A stretch of DNA of 64,000 nt. It comes from Lacinutrix sp. Bg11-31. Its GTDB lineage: Bacteria; Bacteroidota; Bacteroidia; Flavobacteriales; Flavobacteriaceae. Positions within the stretch are counted from its first letter, which is position 1. Every line of letters starts with the position of its first letter. The notes below the pieces were generated by a model, which ran no database searches, was not told the origin of the DNA, and saw only the letters and a program-made list of their open reading frames with translations. The stretch is from assembly GCF_002831665.1 (NCBI RefSeq), contig NZ_CP025118.1:3472001-3536000 (forward strand), in the 5' to 3' direction. Position numbers and translations under genes: made by a program. This document shows positions 26,597-34,950 of the stretch, one piece after another.

Positions 26597-26994
26597 AATT
26601 TAAACCATCTTTTTTTCTTTTTTTGTTTGGGTTGAGGTATTTCGTTTGTAAGCATTTGGTATATTTCTCCCCAACCAAGAATACCTCCAATATTTCTATC
26701 GTCTATAAATAAATCGGCATGAATTTTTCTGCTTGCGTTGTCCAGGTTTTCCTCTTCTGGAAAGCTTCGATTTATAGCGTAAAAATCTATACCATTAGTT
26801 TTGCAATATTCTACAGCTTCATCTAATTTCTTTCCGTGACGATAGGTCCATAAAATCAAACGATGTCCATCTGCTTGTAAACGTTTTAAGGTGTCGAATG
26901 CAAATAAACGCTCGTCTCCAATTCCTGGATAGCCATCTTCCACAATAGTTCCATCGAAATCTACAGCAATAATAAGTCTTTTAGAAATGTTCAT
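26593..26994 (-). CDS. HAD-superfamily small phosphatase (BT0820-like)
   Basis: This 133-residue protein is a minimal HAD hydrolase. Motif I is AVDFDGTIVEDGYP (D12 and D14 are nucleophile and acid/base), motif II is ILWTYR and motif IV is DLFIDDRNIGG. There is no large cap domain, and the size and motifs fit the BT0820 family of Bacteroidota, whose substrate is uncertain. A basic tail (KQKKKKRWFKF) ends the protein. It is convergent with the CoA-transferase gene. Confidence 0.85.
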   Translation of the reverse strand: MNISKRLIIAVDFDGTIVEDGYPGIGDERLFAFDTLKRLQADGHRLILWTYRHGKKLDEAVEYCKTNGIDFYAINRSFPEEENLDNASRKIHADLFIDDRNIGGILGWGEIYQMLTNEIPQPKQKKKKRWFKF

Positions 26995-27065
26995 TTAAGA
27001 TATAATTGATTGTAAAAATACGATTTAATAATAAGTTGTAGAACAGAGTTGAAATGCAATTGAAA

Positions 27066-27386
27066 TTAATCAGCAAGCGTTACATTGATAACTTTGTTTT
27101 TGTTTTTTTGAAAATTTACATCTAAATAAAAAGGAGCCATATATCCAAATTCAATTAGATAATGAAAGTTAATGTTGCTACTGTCTTTAGGCTTACCAAT
27201 AAGTTCTAATACTTCAGCTTTACTTTTGCCAATTAATATTTTGCTCTCAACTAAATCTGAAGCCATAAGTCCTTTTTCTCTTGGGCTAGCATTTTTCCAT
27301 CTTGTAGCTTCAAACTTTTTAGGATTATAATCTTTACAGTTAGTGAAACCAATAAGTACGAAAAATACAATTATTAGTTTTTTCAT
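27066..27386 (-). CDS. Small lipoprotein with SmpA/OmlA-like fold
   Basis: This 106-residue protein has a lipoprotein signal ending in GFTNC (cysteine at about residue 17). The mature part contains LIGKSKAEVLELIGKP, the start of the SmpA/OmlA (BamE-like) domain in which a helix-turn precedes a three-stranded sheet. It is likely anchored in a membrane facing the periplasm. It sits 1 bp after the gpmI stop codon, so it is probably co-transcribed with gpmI, although a functional link is not obvious. Confidence 0.75.
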   Translation of the reverse strand: MKKLIIVFFVLIGFTNCKDYNPKKFEATRWKNASPREKGLMASDLVESKILIGKSKAEVLELIGKPKDSSNINFHYLIEFGYMAPFYLDVNFQKNKNKVINVTLAD

Positions 27387-27387
27387 T

Positions 27388-28905
27388 TTAAACTAAACTT
27401 TCCTGTGTCATTACTTTAGGTTTTTCTAGACCCATAAGTTTTAGAATAGTAGGAGCTAAGTCGCCTAAAACACCATCTTTAATTTCTTTTAATTCGTTGT
27501 CAATTAATATAATTGGAACAGGATTAGTTGTGTGTGCTGTGTTTGGTGATCCATCTGGATTCATCATCGTTTCACAGTTTCCATGATCTGCGATAAGTAA
27601 AACTGTGTAATTATTTTCTAAGGCAGTTGTTACTACTTTTTCTACACAAGTATCTACAGCTTCACATGCTTTAATAGCAGCAGGCATTGAGCCTGTGTGC
27701 CCAACCATATCACCATTTGCAAAGTTTAAACACACAAAATCGACTTCGCCTTTTTGTAATTCTGGTACTAAGGCATCGGTTAATTCAAAAGCACTCATTT
27801 CTGGTTTTAAGTCGTAAGTTGCTACTTTTGGTGAGTTTTTTAATATGCGAGATTCGCCTTTAAAAGGTGCTTCTCTTCCACCAGAAAAGAAAAAAGTAAC
27901 GTGAGGATATTTTTCAGTTTCAGCAATTCTAATTTGTGTTTTGTTATTTTTTTCTAAGACTTCACCTAAAGTTTCTGTGATATTGTCTTTATCGAAAATA
28001 ATATGAATGCCACTAAATGCATCACCATAATTCGTCATTGTAACATAATACAAATTCAATTTATGCATGTTCTGTTCGTGATGATCGTTTTGATACAATG
28101 CATCTGTTAACTCACGACCTCTATCTGTTCTAAAATTGAAGAAAAGAACAACATCGTCTTCTTTTATTGTAGCTAATGGAAGTCCTTTAGTGTTCGATTT
28201 TATAATTGGTTTTATAAATTCGTCTGTAATATCTGCATCATAATGTTTTTGAATACTTTCGGTTAAGTTATTAGATAACTCACCTGTACCATTAACTAAA
28301 GCATCATAAGAAAGTTTAACACGTTCCCAACGATTATCGCGATCCATTGCATAATAGCGACCAGTTATAGATGCTATTTCTGTATTCTTATTCTGAGTGT
28401 AATTTTCTAAGTCTTCAACAAATCCTTTTCCAGATTTTGGATCCACATCACGACCATCTGTAAAGGCGTGAATGTAAGTGTTTTTTACACCTGCACTTTC
28501 TGATGCATCTATTAATGCTTTGATGTGGTTAATATGAGAGTGCACACCACCATTACTAACTAAACCTAATAAATGAATATTTTTGCCTTCCGCTTTAGCG
28601 TAATTAAAAGCATCTACTAATACTTTTTCTTGAGCTAAAGTATTGTTTTCTATTGCTAAATTAATTTTCGCTAAATCTTGATAAACAATACGTCCTGCAC
28701 CCAAATTCATGTGTCCAACTTCGCTGTTTCCCATTTGACCTTCTGGTAAACCAACATGTAAACCGTCTGTTCTTAACTGTGCATGTCCATATTTTGTATA
28801 TAAACTATCGATAAAAGATGTGTTGGCATTATCTATGGCAGAGACTTTTGGGTCTGGGCTTTTTCCCCAACCATCAAGTATCATAAGGATGACTTTTTTG
28901 TTCAT
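27388..28905 (-). CDS. gpmI: 2,3-bisphosphoglycerate-independent phosphoglycerate mutase
   Basis: This 505-residue enzyme interconverts 3- and 2-phosphoglycerate in glycolysis. The alkaline-phosphatase-fold motifs are present: MILDGWG at the start, the nucleophile serine in QMGNSEVGHMNLGAGR, HAFTDGRD, FFNFRTDRGRELT, ANGDMVGHTG and IADHGNCE. ATG 28905 (MNKKVILMILDGWGKS) is preferred over an in-frame codon 45 bp upstream, which would add residues not seen in the family. A -7 box is located about 20 bp upstream. Confidence 0.96.
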   Translation of the reverse strand: MNKKVILMILDGWGKSPDPKVSAIDNANTSFIDSLYTKYGHAQLRTDGLHVGLPEGQMGNSEVGHMNLGAGRIVYQDLAKINLAIENNTLAQEKVLVDAFNYAKAEGKNIHLLGLVSNGGVHSHINHIKALIDASESAGVKNTYIHAFTDGRDVDPKSGKGFVEDLENYTQNKNTEIASITGRYYAMDRDNRWERVKLSYDALVNGTGELSNNLTESIQKHYDADITDEFIKPIIKSNTKGLPLATIKEDDVVLFFNFRTDRGRELTDALYQNDHHEQNMHKLNLYYVTMTNYGDAFSGIHIIFDKDNITETLGEVLEKNNKTQIRIAETEKYPHVTFFFSGGREAPFKGESRILKNSPKVATYDLKPEMSAFELTDALVPELQKGEVDFVCLNFANGDMVGHTGSMPAAIKACEAVDTCVEKVVTTALENNYTVLLIADHGNCETMMNPDGSPNTAHTTNPVPIILIDNELKEIKDGVLGDLAPTILKLMGLEKPKVMTQESLV

Positions 28906-28924
28906 TTTCTTAAAGTTTGAGTAA

Positions 28925-28932
28925 CAAATATA
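28925..28932 (-). promoter_or_regulatory. -7 promoter box of gpmI
   Basis: On the minus strand it reads TATATTTG, matching TAnnTTTG, about 20 bp before the gpmI start and directly after the terminator of the M48 protease gene. Confidence 0.55.
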
Positions 28933-28962
28933 ATAACAAAAGTCCCGCAAACGCAGGACTTT
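28932..28962 (-). terminator. Rho-independent terminator of the M48 peptidase gene
   Basis: AAAGTCC (28939-28945) pairs with GGACTTT (28956-28962) with a short inner GC stem, and the minus strand continues with a T-rich tract. It lies 24 bp after the stop codon of the peptidase gene. Confidence 0.7.
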
Positions 28963-28985
28963 GTACTATAATTAACGAAAACGAT

Positions 28986-29753
28986 TTAGTTACGTCTATA
29001 CTTTTCTATAGCTGCTCTAATGTGTTCTATTCTATTGTCTGGATCTGGATGAGAGCTTGAAAACTCTGGTTGGCGGTTAGGTCCTGCTGCATCTTTTAGA
29101 ATTTGCATAACACCAATCATTTCTTCTGGATCGTAACCAGCACGCATCATAAAACGTACGCCAAGTTCATCACTTTCTAGTTCGTCTCCACGTCCATTTT
29201 TAAGTAATGTTCCGTTTCCTATTTGGTTAACAATTCCTCCCATATCTGCACCAACAGAACCAGCTGTGCTTAGGCCTTGCCACATTTTACTGCTTGCAAT
29301 TCTTTCGGCAGAATGCTTTCCTAATACATGGCCAATTTCATGGCCTAAAACACCAGCGAGCTGATCTTCATTTTTTAATTTGGAGAATAGAGCATAGGTT
29401 ATACATATTTGGCCACCAGGTAAAGCAAAGGCATTAATTGTGTTTGCGTCTGCTAATAAGTGAAACTCGTATTTATAAGGTGTGTCTTTAGCTATACTAT
29501 TATTAACTAGTTTATTGCCAACATTATCTACTAAGGCTTGGTATTGCTCGTTTGGGTATAGTCCACCATGTTGTTGAGCCATTTGGTTTATACTTGCTAG
29601 ACCCATTTGTATCTCTTCGTCTGTAGTCATAGAAATCGCTTGTACTTTTCCAGTATAAGGATTTGTCTCTCTGCTCATATAATGTTTGATTAAAAAAAAT
29701 GCAGCAATTGCCACACCTATTAATAATCGTCCTTTAAGTCCTCCTCTTTTCAT
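28986..29753 (-). CDS. M48 family zinc metallopeptidase (membrane-anchored)
   Basis: This 255-residue protein has one N-terminal membrane segment (about residues 9-24) followed by a periplasmic M48 domain. The zinc site is GVLGHEIGHVLGKHSAERI (HExxH), with the third ligand in GDELESDELGVRFM. SSHPDPDNRIEHI near the C-terminus is also typical. The family is related to BepA/LoiP-type proteases of envelope quality control. The upstream M15 peptidase gene ends 29 bp before. Confidence 0.92.
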   Translation of the reverse strand: MKRGGLKGRLLIGVAIAAFFLIKHYMSRETNPYTGKVQAISMTTDEEIQMGLASINQMAQQHGGLYPNEQYQALVDNVGNKLVNNSIAKDTPYKYEFHLLADANTINAFALPGGQICITYALFSKLKNEDQLAGVLGHEIGHVLGKHSAERIASSKMWQGLSTAGSVGADMGGIVNQIGNGTLLKNGRGDELESDELGVRFMMRAGYDPEEMIGVMQILKDAAGPNRQPEFSSSHPDPDNRIEHIRAAIEKYRRN

Positions 29754-29782
29754 TGTTGAATTATGTTAATTAGTTTATAAAG

Positions 29783-30511
29783 TTACAAAAATTCAGGATT
29801 AATATCTAAAATATTTTCTACTGAGTATTTGGTAATGAAGACTTTAGTTAAATTTTTACTTCCTAAGAGCTTATCTGTTTTTAGAATTTTTGCAATATCT
29901 AATTGTTTATAAGCTTTTAGATATTGAGACGATAATGGTTTATAGCTGTAATGCCAAGGTTCATATTTAAAACCTTTTCTGTTAGGTAAATCGGTATAAA
30001 CTAAATAGAAACCATAATCTTTAGCATGAATATCCATCCATTCTTTAAGCTTACAAAAAGCACCATTATTATGAAAATTGCTTTCTAACAATAAACCTCT
30101 TGGTTGCTTGACGTTGGTTTGGTAAATATCGATATCTGTAGCCCAATGGTGTCTTGATGTTCCAGGAATAGTAGAGTATTCTATTATTTTGTCGATGTTT
30201 ATTGTTGGTGAAAGTCCTTTAGTTTGATTGCTTTTAAATTTGCGTTCCCAAATACGTTTTTGGTGGGCGAAATTTCTATAGCTTGAAACGACTCCAATTT
30301 TAATATTGCTTTTTAAAGCTTCGGCTTGCATTTTTTTGAAAGCTATATAAGCTTCTTCTCGTAATTTGTAGCCTTCTCCAAATAATTGGGGATTACCTTT
30401 TCCTATTAATTCTTCAGCAGAAATAGTGTTTTGTGCAAAAGTAAGTTGCGGAAGAATTGATAAAGCTATAACAATTAATGTTGTGAGTTTTATTAAAAAG
30501 TATTTATTCAT
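29783..30511 (-). CDS. M15 family D-alanyl-D-alanine carboxypeptidase (VanY-like)
   Basis: This 242-residue protein has a signal peptide (about 1-26) and a VanY-type peptidase domain. Zinc-binding and catalytic residues are readable in SRHHWATDIDIY (H and D) and in EPWHYSYKP (E and H). It probably trims D-alanine from peptidoglycan stem peptides in the periplasm. Its ATG overlaps the stop of the GNAT gene by 4 bp (ATGA), so both are likely co-transcribed. Confidence 0.9.
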   Translation of the reverse strand: MNKYFLIKLTTLIVIALSILPQLTFAQNTISAEELIGKGNPQLFGEGYKLREEAYIAFKKMQAEALKSNIKIGVVSSYRNFAHQKRIWERKFKSNQTKGLSPTINIDKIIEYSTIPGTSRHHWATDIDIYQTNVKQPRGLLLESNFHNNGAFCKLKEWMDIHAKDYGFYLVYTDLPNRKGFKYEPWHYSYKPLSSQYLKAYKQLDIAKILKTDKLLGSKNLTKVFITKYSVENILDINPEFL

Positions 30512-30978
30512 AATTTTTTGTGCATTACGTAATGGTCGCCTACGTTTGGTATATCAAAAATATTACCAATTGTTTCGAACCCATTATTTTTATAAAAATT
30601 GACAGCATTAATACGAGCATTAAACCACAAGCGGCCTATATTTTTTTCTTTTAGAAAAACGACGCCATGATTTAATAGTTGTTTTCCAAAATTAAGGCCT
30701 TGGTAGTTGTCTAAAACACCCATTGCACGCAATCTATATTGTTTGGCATCATTAAAATAATGCGATTGGTCGATTACAAAAGTACAAACTCCAACTAGTT
30801 TATTTTGATAGAATAAGCCGAAATGAAAAGTGCTTTCTAAATCATCTTGAGGAATTGGACAAGCTTCAATTGGCTTTCCTTTTCGTAATACGGCATGTCT
30901 TACAGGAATAGTATCTAAGCCTTTTATTTGTTTAATCTTAATTTCAGAATTATTTATTGCTTCAAACTTAAGAGACAT
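30508..30978 (-). CDS. GNAT family N-acetyltransferase
   Basis: This 156-residue protein shows a GNAT fold: KLVGVCTFV (strand 4), the acetyl-CoA-binding region YRLRAMGVLDNYQGLNFGKQLLNHGVVFLKEKN, and VNFYKNNGFETIG near the end. The substrate is unknown. The initial ATG lies 45 bp from the start of an oppositely oriented GNAT fragment (31024-31383), so the two genes are divergent. Confidence 0.87.
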   Translation of the reverse strand: MSLKFEAINNSEIKIKQIKGLDTIPVRHAVLRKGKPIEACPIPQDDLESTFHFGLFYQNKLVGVCTFVIDQSHYFNDAKQYRLRAMGVLDNYQGLNFGKQLLNHGVVFLKEKNIGRLWFNARINAVNFYKNNGFETIGNIFDIPNVGDHYVMHKKL

Positions 30979-31023
30979 GTAGATTGTTGTTTTATGTTTT
31001 CAAATTTACTAAAAATTGTAAGT

Positions 31024-31383
31024 ATGGCTTTCAGCTTTAAAATTATTGATAAAAAAGATATAAATACTATCATTCCGTTAATTCAAAAATTAACAAAAAA
31101 CGCAAATCCAGAAGCATTATTAAGAGAAGGTTTTGCTGTAATGGTTGAAGAAAATTATGAATGCGCTGGTGTTTTTGATAATGAAAAACTAATTGGTATT
31201 TGTGGCATGTGGTTTCAAACAAGACATTATGCAGGGAAATCTATGGAAGTAGATCATGTTTATATTGAGGATGCATACCAAGGTAAAGGTTTGGGTAAAA
31301 CATTTTTTAAATGGTTGTACGATTATGCGAAGTCTAAGGGTTGTGCCATATCAAATCTCCTTGAAGACCAACAATACTTATAG
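31024..31383 (+). pseudogene. GNAT acetyltransferase, apparently truncated at the C-terminus
   Basis: This 119-residue reading frame starts MAFSFKIIDKKD and keeps the GNAT core up to the acetyl-CoA loop (VDHVYIEDAYQGKGLGKTFFKWLYDYAKSKGC). After that a normal homologue would continue with a strand and the NxxAxxFYxxxGF segment. Instead the frame runs into ISNLLEDQQYL and stops. The missing third carries part of the acetyl-CoA site, so the gene is probably non-functional or was cut by a rearrangement. The 220 bp up to tRNA-Gly contain only short frames that do not restore the domain. Confidence 0.6.
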
Positions 31384-31603
31384 TAATGAAGTGACGGTTT
31401 CGTTGGTGTAAGTTGTAGTGCTATTGACGTTATTGGAGAATATTGTTAGTGTGTTGAAAAAATATTTTTGGTCTCTAATGTATATTATTACTCCATTTAA
31501 AGGTGTAATTGATAAAAGGCAAATATAATCGATGAAATACACAATAATAATTAAAAATAATGATGTTTAATCTAGATAAATTACTATTTTTGCCATCGGA
31601 AAT
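31384..31603. other. Intergenic region before tRNA-Gly with possible coding remnants
   Basis: This 220-bp stretch lies between the truncated GNAT gene and tRNA-Gly. One frame reads through part of it as a short peptide without recognisable domain and is soon broken by stop codons. Its right end carries the tRNA promoter. No gene is supported. Confidence 0.4.
31585..31592 (+). promoter_or_regulatory. -7 promoter box of tRNA-Gly
   Basis: TATTTTTG matches TAnnTTTG and ends 11 bp before the mature tRNA 5' end, the same spacing as for the tRNA-Tyr gene. Confidence 0.6.
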
Positions 31604-31676
31604 GCGAGAGTAGCTCAGTTGGTAGAGCGTCAGCCTTCCAAGCTGAATGTCGCCAGTTCGAACCTGGTCTCTCGCT
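31604..31676 (+). tRNA. tRNA-Gly (anticodon TCC)
   Basis: The 73-nt cloverleaf has acceptor GCGAGAG pairing with CTCTCGC, a D arm with AGCTCAGTTGGTAGAGC, anticodon stem TCAGC/GCTGA with loop CTTCCAA (anticodon TCC, reads GGA/GGG), and T loop GTTCGAACC. CCA is not encoded. Confidence 0.97.
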
Positions 31677-31677
31677 C

Positions 31678-31709
31678 AAAAGCCTTATCTAATCGATGAG
31701 GCTTTTTTT
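31678..31709 (+). terminator. Rho-independent terminator of tRNA-Gly
   Basis: AAAAGCCTTATC pairs with GATGAGGCTTTT (12 bp, one G-T pair), followed by a T run directly behind the tRNA. Confidence 0.88.
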
Positions 31710-31745
31710 ATGCATAATTTTTAGAAGAAGTGTAATATTTTGTGA

Positions 31746-31793
31746 CTCCTCTCTTTATTAGTTATAGAGAGGAGGTTTCGGTTTTAACCGAAA
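31746..31793. repeat. Two adjacent perfect hairpins downstream of tRNA-Gly
   Basis: CTCCTCTCT (31746-31754) pairs with AGAGAGGAG (31766-31774), and TTTCGGTT (31776-31783) pairs with AACCGAAA (31786-31793). Neither has a T run. The rest of 31710-31893 contains nothing else I can name. Confidence 0.5.
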
Positions 31794-31893
31794 TAGGAAA
31801 GTTTGAGGTAAAGCGCGAAGCCGTTTTAAAACTTAATATGAGAATTTCTGTTTTTGTTGGTGCCTTTTGCTAATAAAGAATCTATCGTATTTT

Positions 31894-32601
31894 TTATTTC
31901 AATAAATTTAAAGAAGTGTTTGTTTCAACTTCATAAGCGTCTTTTTCGTATTCGAAAACTCTAGCTTTTAAAGGGCCTTTCAAAATAACATCATTTCCTT
32001 TTACTTCAAGATAGCTTCCTTCTCGTAAACCAATTACAGGTTGCGTGTTGAATTTATGGAATTCTTTAATACGTGTCTCCCGTGTTTCTCCCATATGTTT
32101 GCTCCCAATTACTGGGTCTAGGTAATGCGGATTGATATTAAAAGGAACAAAACCTAAAGTTTTAAAACTTGGAGGATAGACAATTGGCATATCATTGGTT
32201 GTATTCATTGTTAGTCCACAAATATTACTGCCAGCACTTGTGCCTAAGTACGGTGTGCCATTATTAATAACTTCTTTTAAAGCGTTTAAACATTTGTTTT
32301 TATAGAGCTGACTAACCAAAACAAATGTATTTCCACCACCAACATAAATACCTTTCGCCTGTTTTATGGCTTCAGTTGGGTTTTTAAATTCGTGAATGCC
32401 TTTTACTTTTTTGCCTATACTTTCGAAAGGTTTTAAAATTTTCTGGGTGTACTCTTCATGAGAAATTCCGCCAGGTCTAGCATAAGGTATAAAAAGAATT
32501 TCGTCTAAATCTTTAAAATGAATTTTTAACTCCTCTAAAAGATAGTCTAATGGTTCTCCTCCAAAAACGGTAGATGTGCTAGCAATAATTATACTTCTCA
32601 T
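31894..32601 (-). CDS. pepE: Dipeptidase E (peptidase S51)
   Basis: This 235-residue cytoplasmic peptidase cleaves Asp-X dipeptides. The nucleophile serine lies in YLGTSAGSNICGLTM (about residue 124), GIYVGGGNTFVLVSQL forms the oxyanion region, and NINPHYLDP carries the histidine. Length and motifs fit the S51 family. The start ATG opens with MRSIIIASTSTVFGG. It stands as a single gene. Confidence 0.92.
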   Translation of the reverse strand: MRSIIIASTSTVFGGEPLDYLLEELKIHFKDLDEILFIPYARPGGISHEEYTQKILKPFESIGKKVKGIHEFKNPTEAIKQAKGIYVGGGNTFVLVSQLYKNKCLNALKEVINNGTPYLGTSAGSNICGLTMNTTNDMPIVYPPSFKTLGFVPFNINPHYLDPVIGSKHMGETRETRIKEFHKFNTQPVIGLREGSYLEVKGNDVILKGPLKARVFEYEKDAYEVETNTSLNLLK

Positions 32602-32742
32602 TATGGTTTATTTATTGTAAATTTATAGTATAACAATTTAACTATAAAATCTAAAGAGTCCTCTTTTTAACAAAAGTTTAAAACTCTTTTAAATTTTAAT
32701 TAAGAAATGAAAACCGTTATTTACATATCTAAACCTAACCAC

Positions 32743-33549
32743 ATGAAACAATTACTACTCGTATTATTTTTGTCTTTAGCAACCTTTTCTGTGTTTGCTC
32801 AAGATAGCACACGAATTGAAGTTAAAGGTAAAATAATTGTAGATGTCGAAGATCTAGAAAATATTACCATTTACAATACGTCTTCAAATAAAGGAACAGT
32901 TACAGATTCCATTGGAAATTTTAATTTAAAGGTTGCTTTAAACGATGAGATTCGTATTTCTTCAGTTCAATTAATTCCTTTTACAACTAAAATTACTGAA
33001 GCAGTTATTGATACTAAAGTTTTAAAAATATATTTAAAAGAGTATATAAACACACTAGACGAAGTTATTTTGTTGCCATACGATTTATCAGGAGACCTTA
33101 CTACTGATGCTTTAGATGCGAAAATCTCTGATCCTATAGTTTTTAATTTTGAAAGCTTCGAGAATTTTGAAATGCCAGAAGATTACCACTCTAAAGTAGA
33201 AAATATGGCAGTAGGTTCGCAAAATGATAGGATAAGATATCAATTAAATGGTATAGCAATAATAGGTGGCCTAGCTAAATTAATTTTTAAGAATAAGAAG
33301 AAAAGTAAAGATTATAAAGACCCAAGATTAGAAACACCAATTTCTAATATTTCTGAAACGTTTAAACCATCATATTTTACAGAGAATTATAATATTCCGG
33401 AAGAAAAAGTACAATCATTTATAGCGTTTTTAGAAAGATCTCAATATGATACTTCTTTATTAGAACCTAAAAATGAATTAAAATTAATAGAATATTTACA
33501 CTCAAAAAGTAAAACATTCTTAGCAATTAAAAATGAAGGTAAAGAGTAG
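32743..33549 (+). CDS. Exported protein with carboxypeptidase-like regulatory domain (paralogue 1)
   Basis: This 268-residue protein has a signal peptide (1-20 from ATG 32743, MKQLLLVLFLSLATF) and an N-terminal carboxypeptidase-like/CarboxypepD_reg domain (about 25-100; VKGKIIVDVEDLENITIYN, GTVTDSIGNF, EIRISSVQLIPF). The rest is a charged region of unknown function that includes LPYDLSGDLTTDAL. Relatives occur singly or in pairs in Flavobacteriia. It overlaps the next, similar gene by 17 bp. An in-frame ATG 36 bp upstream is less likely because it would precede the signal peptide with a polar stretch. Confidence 0.8.
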   Translation: MKQLLLVLFLSLATFSVFAQDSTRIEVKGKIIVDVEDLENITIYNTSSNKGTVTDSIGNFNLKVALNDEIRISSVQLIPFTTKITEAVIDTKVLKIYLKEYINTLDEVILLPYDLSGDLTTDALDAKISDPIVFNFESFENFEMPEDYHSKVENMAVGSQNDRIRYQLNGIAIIGGLAKLIFKNKKKSKDYKDPRLETPISNISETFKPSYFTENYNIPEEKVQSFIAFLERSQYDTSLLEPKNELKLIEYLHSKSKTFLAIKNEGKE

Positions 33550-34324
33550 TATATTTTTTCTAACATTTTTAATTACATGTTTTAGCTTTTCTCAAAGCAT
33601 AAGTTTGGTAGGTATAGTTAATGGAGAAGAAAGTGTAGAAAATATTCATGTTATTAATCGTACTCAAAAAAAGTACGCAACTACAAACGATAAAGGTGAA
33701 TTTAATATTGAAGCAATAAAGAATGATACCATTGTTCTTACATCAATACAATACAAATCCTTAACACATATTGTTACTGCAGATAATATTAAAAATAAAA
33801 CACTTAATATTAACCTTGAGACTCAAGTAAACGAATTACCCGAAGCAGTAATTGGTTTCACCTTAACAGGAGATTTAAGTAAAGATGTTCTAAATTCTGA
33901 TGCCAAAAGAACAATAGATTTTTACGATGTTGGAATCCCTGGCTATAAAGGGAAAAGAAAAACTAAAAGTGAACGATTATTGGCTGAAGCTGGTGAGTTT
34001 GAGCCATCAATGTTACTTGGTATTCTTGGAGGCTCAGTTCCATTAAACCCAATTTTAAATGCAATCTCAGGAAGGACTAAAGAACTTAAAAAACGAGTTA
34101 AATTAGAAGCAAATACAAAGATGATGAATGCTTTAAAAAATAGATTGTCTGAAGCTTTTTTTAAAGAAAATGAATTAAAAGAAGACTTTAAGTCAGATTT
34201 TTTTTATTTCTGTGCAGAAGATGAAACTTTTAAAACGAGATGTGCTTCTAGCGATTTAGAAGCTTTAAAATTTATGAAAGAAAAATATCTTATTTATAAA
34301 GAAAATCTAGCTTTAAAAGAATAA
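33533..34324 (+). CDS. Exported protein with carboxypeptidase-like regulatory domain (paralogue 2)
   Basis: This 263-residue protein parallels the previous one: signal peptide (about 1-20), a carboxypeptidase-like domain (ISLVGIVNGEESVENIHVIN, ATTNDKGEFNIEA, DTIVLTSIQYKS) and the same LTGDLSKDVLNSDAK block that occurs as LSGDLTTDALDAK in paralogue 1. The C-terminal half is helical and charged. The 17-bp overlap in a different frame implies coupled translation. The function is unknown; the family is exported and perhaps attached to the outer membrane. Confidence 0.8.
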   Translation: MKVKSSIFFLTFLITCFSFSQSISLVGIVNGEESVENIHVINRTQKKYATTNDKGEFNIEAIKNDTIVLTSIQYKSLTHIVTADNIKNKTLNINLETQVNELPEAVIGFTLTGDLSKDVLNSDAKRTIDFYDVGIPGYKGKRKTKSERLLAEAGEFEPSMLLGILGGSVPLNPILNAISGRTKELKKRVKLEANTKMMNALKNRLSEAFFKENELKEDFKSDFFYFCAEDETFKTRCASSDLEALKFMKEKYLIYKENLALKE

Positions 34325-34333
34325 CTCGAAACT

Positions 34334-34366
34334 TGGAATGCTTTTTGACTTCTTTCAGTAAGTTTG
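34334..34366 (+). promoter_or_regulatory. Promoter of the DUF6702-M1 peptidase unit
   Basis: TTTG (34334-34337) and TAAGTTTG (34359-34366) are separated by 21 bp, a good fit to the Bacteroidota -33/-7 promoter. The ATG follows 18 bp after the -7 box. Confidence 0.65.
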
Positions 34367-34384
34367 TAATCGAAATATAATAGT

Positions 34385-34885
34385 ATGAAATTTTTTAAAC
34401 CATTATTAGTTTTAGCAGTAATAGCCTCGTTAGCCTTTACTAGTGTACATAAATATTATGTAAGTATTACCAAAATTGAATATGTAAAAGAGAAGCAATC
34501 GGTACAGATTATTACGCGTATTTTTATTGATGATTTCGAAAGACTCCTTAAAGAACGCTACAACAATAAAATAGTTTTAGACGCAAGTAAAGACGAAACA
34601 CAAATCGATAGCTATATAAAAAAGTACTTGCTTTCTAGACTAAAGATAAATATTAACGAAAAAGAATCTGTTATAAAATTCATTGGTAAAGAGTATGATG
34701 ACGATGTGGTACAGTGCTATTTAGAGATTGAAGATGTAACAAATGTAAAATCTTTCAGTATAGAAAATAGCGTGCTTTACGATATGTTTAGTGAACAAAA
34801 AAATATAGTGCGAACACATATAAATGGAAAGCATAAATCCTTTATATTAATTCCTGAAAACGATAAAGGAATGTTAAACTTCTAA
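34385..34885 (+). CDS. DUF6702 family exported protein
   Basis: This 166-residue protein has a signal peptide (about 1-21) and begins its mature part with HKYYVSITKIEYVKEKQSVQIITRIFIDDFERLL, the signature of DUF6702. The family is restricted mainly to Bacteroidota, has unknown function and very often lies directly in front of an M1 metallopeptidase gene, as here (65 bp gap). A link to periplasmic protein turnover is a guess based on that pairing. Confidence 0.85.
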   Translation: MKFFKPLLVLAVIASLAFTSVHKYYVSITKIEYVKEKQSVQIITRIFIDDFERLLKERYNNKIVLDASKDETQIDSYIKKYLLSRLKININEKESVIKFIGKEYDDDVVQCYLEIEDVTNVKSFSIENSVLYDMFSEQKNIVRTHINGKHKSFILIPENDKGMLNF

Positions 34886-34950
34886 AAAAAAGAATGTTTA
34901 AATCTTAAAATTTGTTAAATTCAGCCTCTATTCTGAAAACAACAAATAAA

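Noticed and set aside
34331..34363. LytTR-like half-sites (CTTTTTGACTTC and CTTTCAGTAAGT, 21 bp apart) before the DUF6702 gene
   Set aside because: The left arm matches poorly, and the second arm overlaps a good constitutive -33/-7 promoter; the 28-bp distance to the -7 box is not kept.
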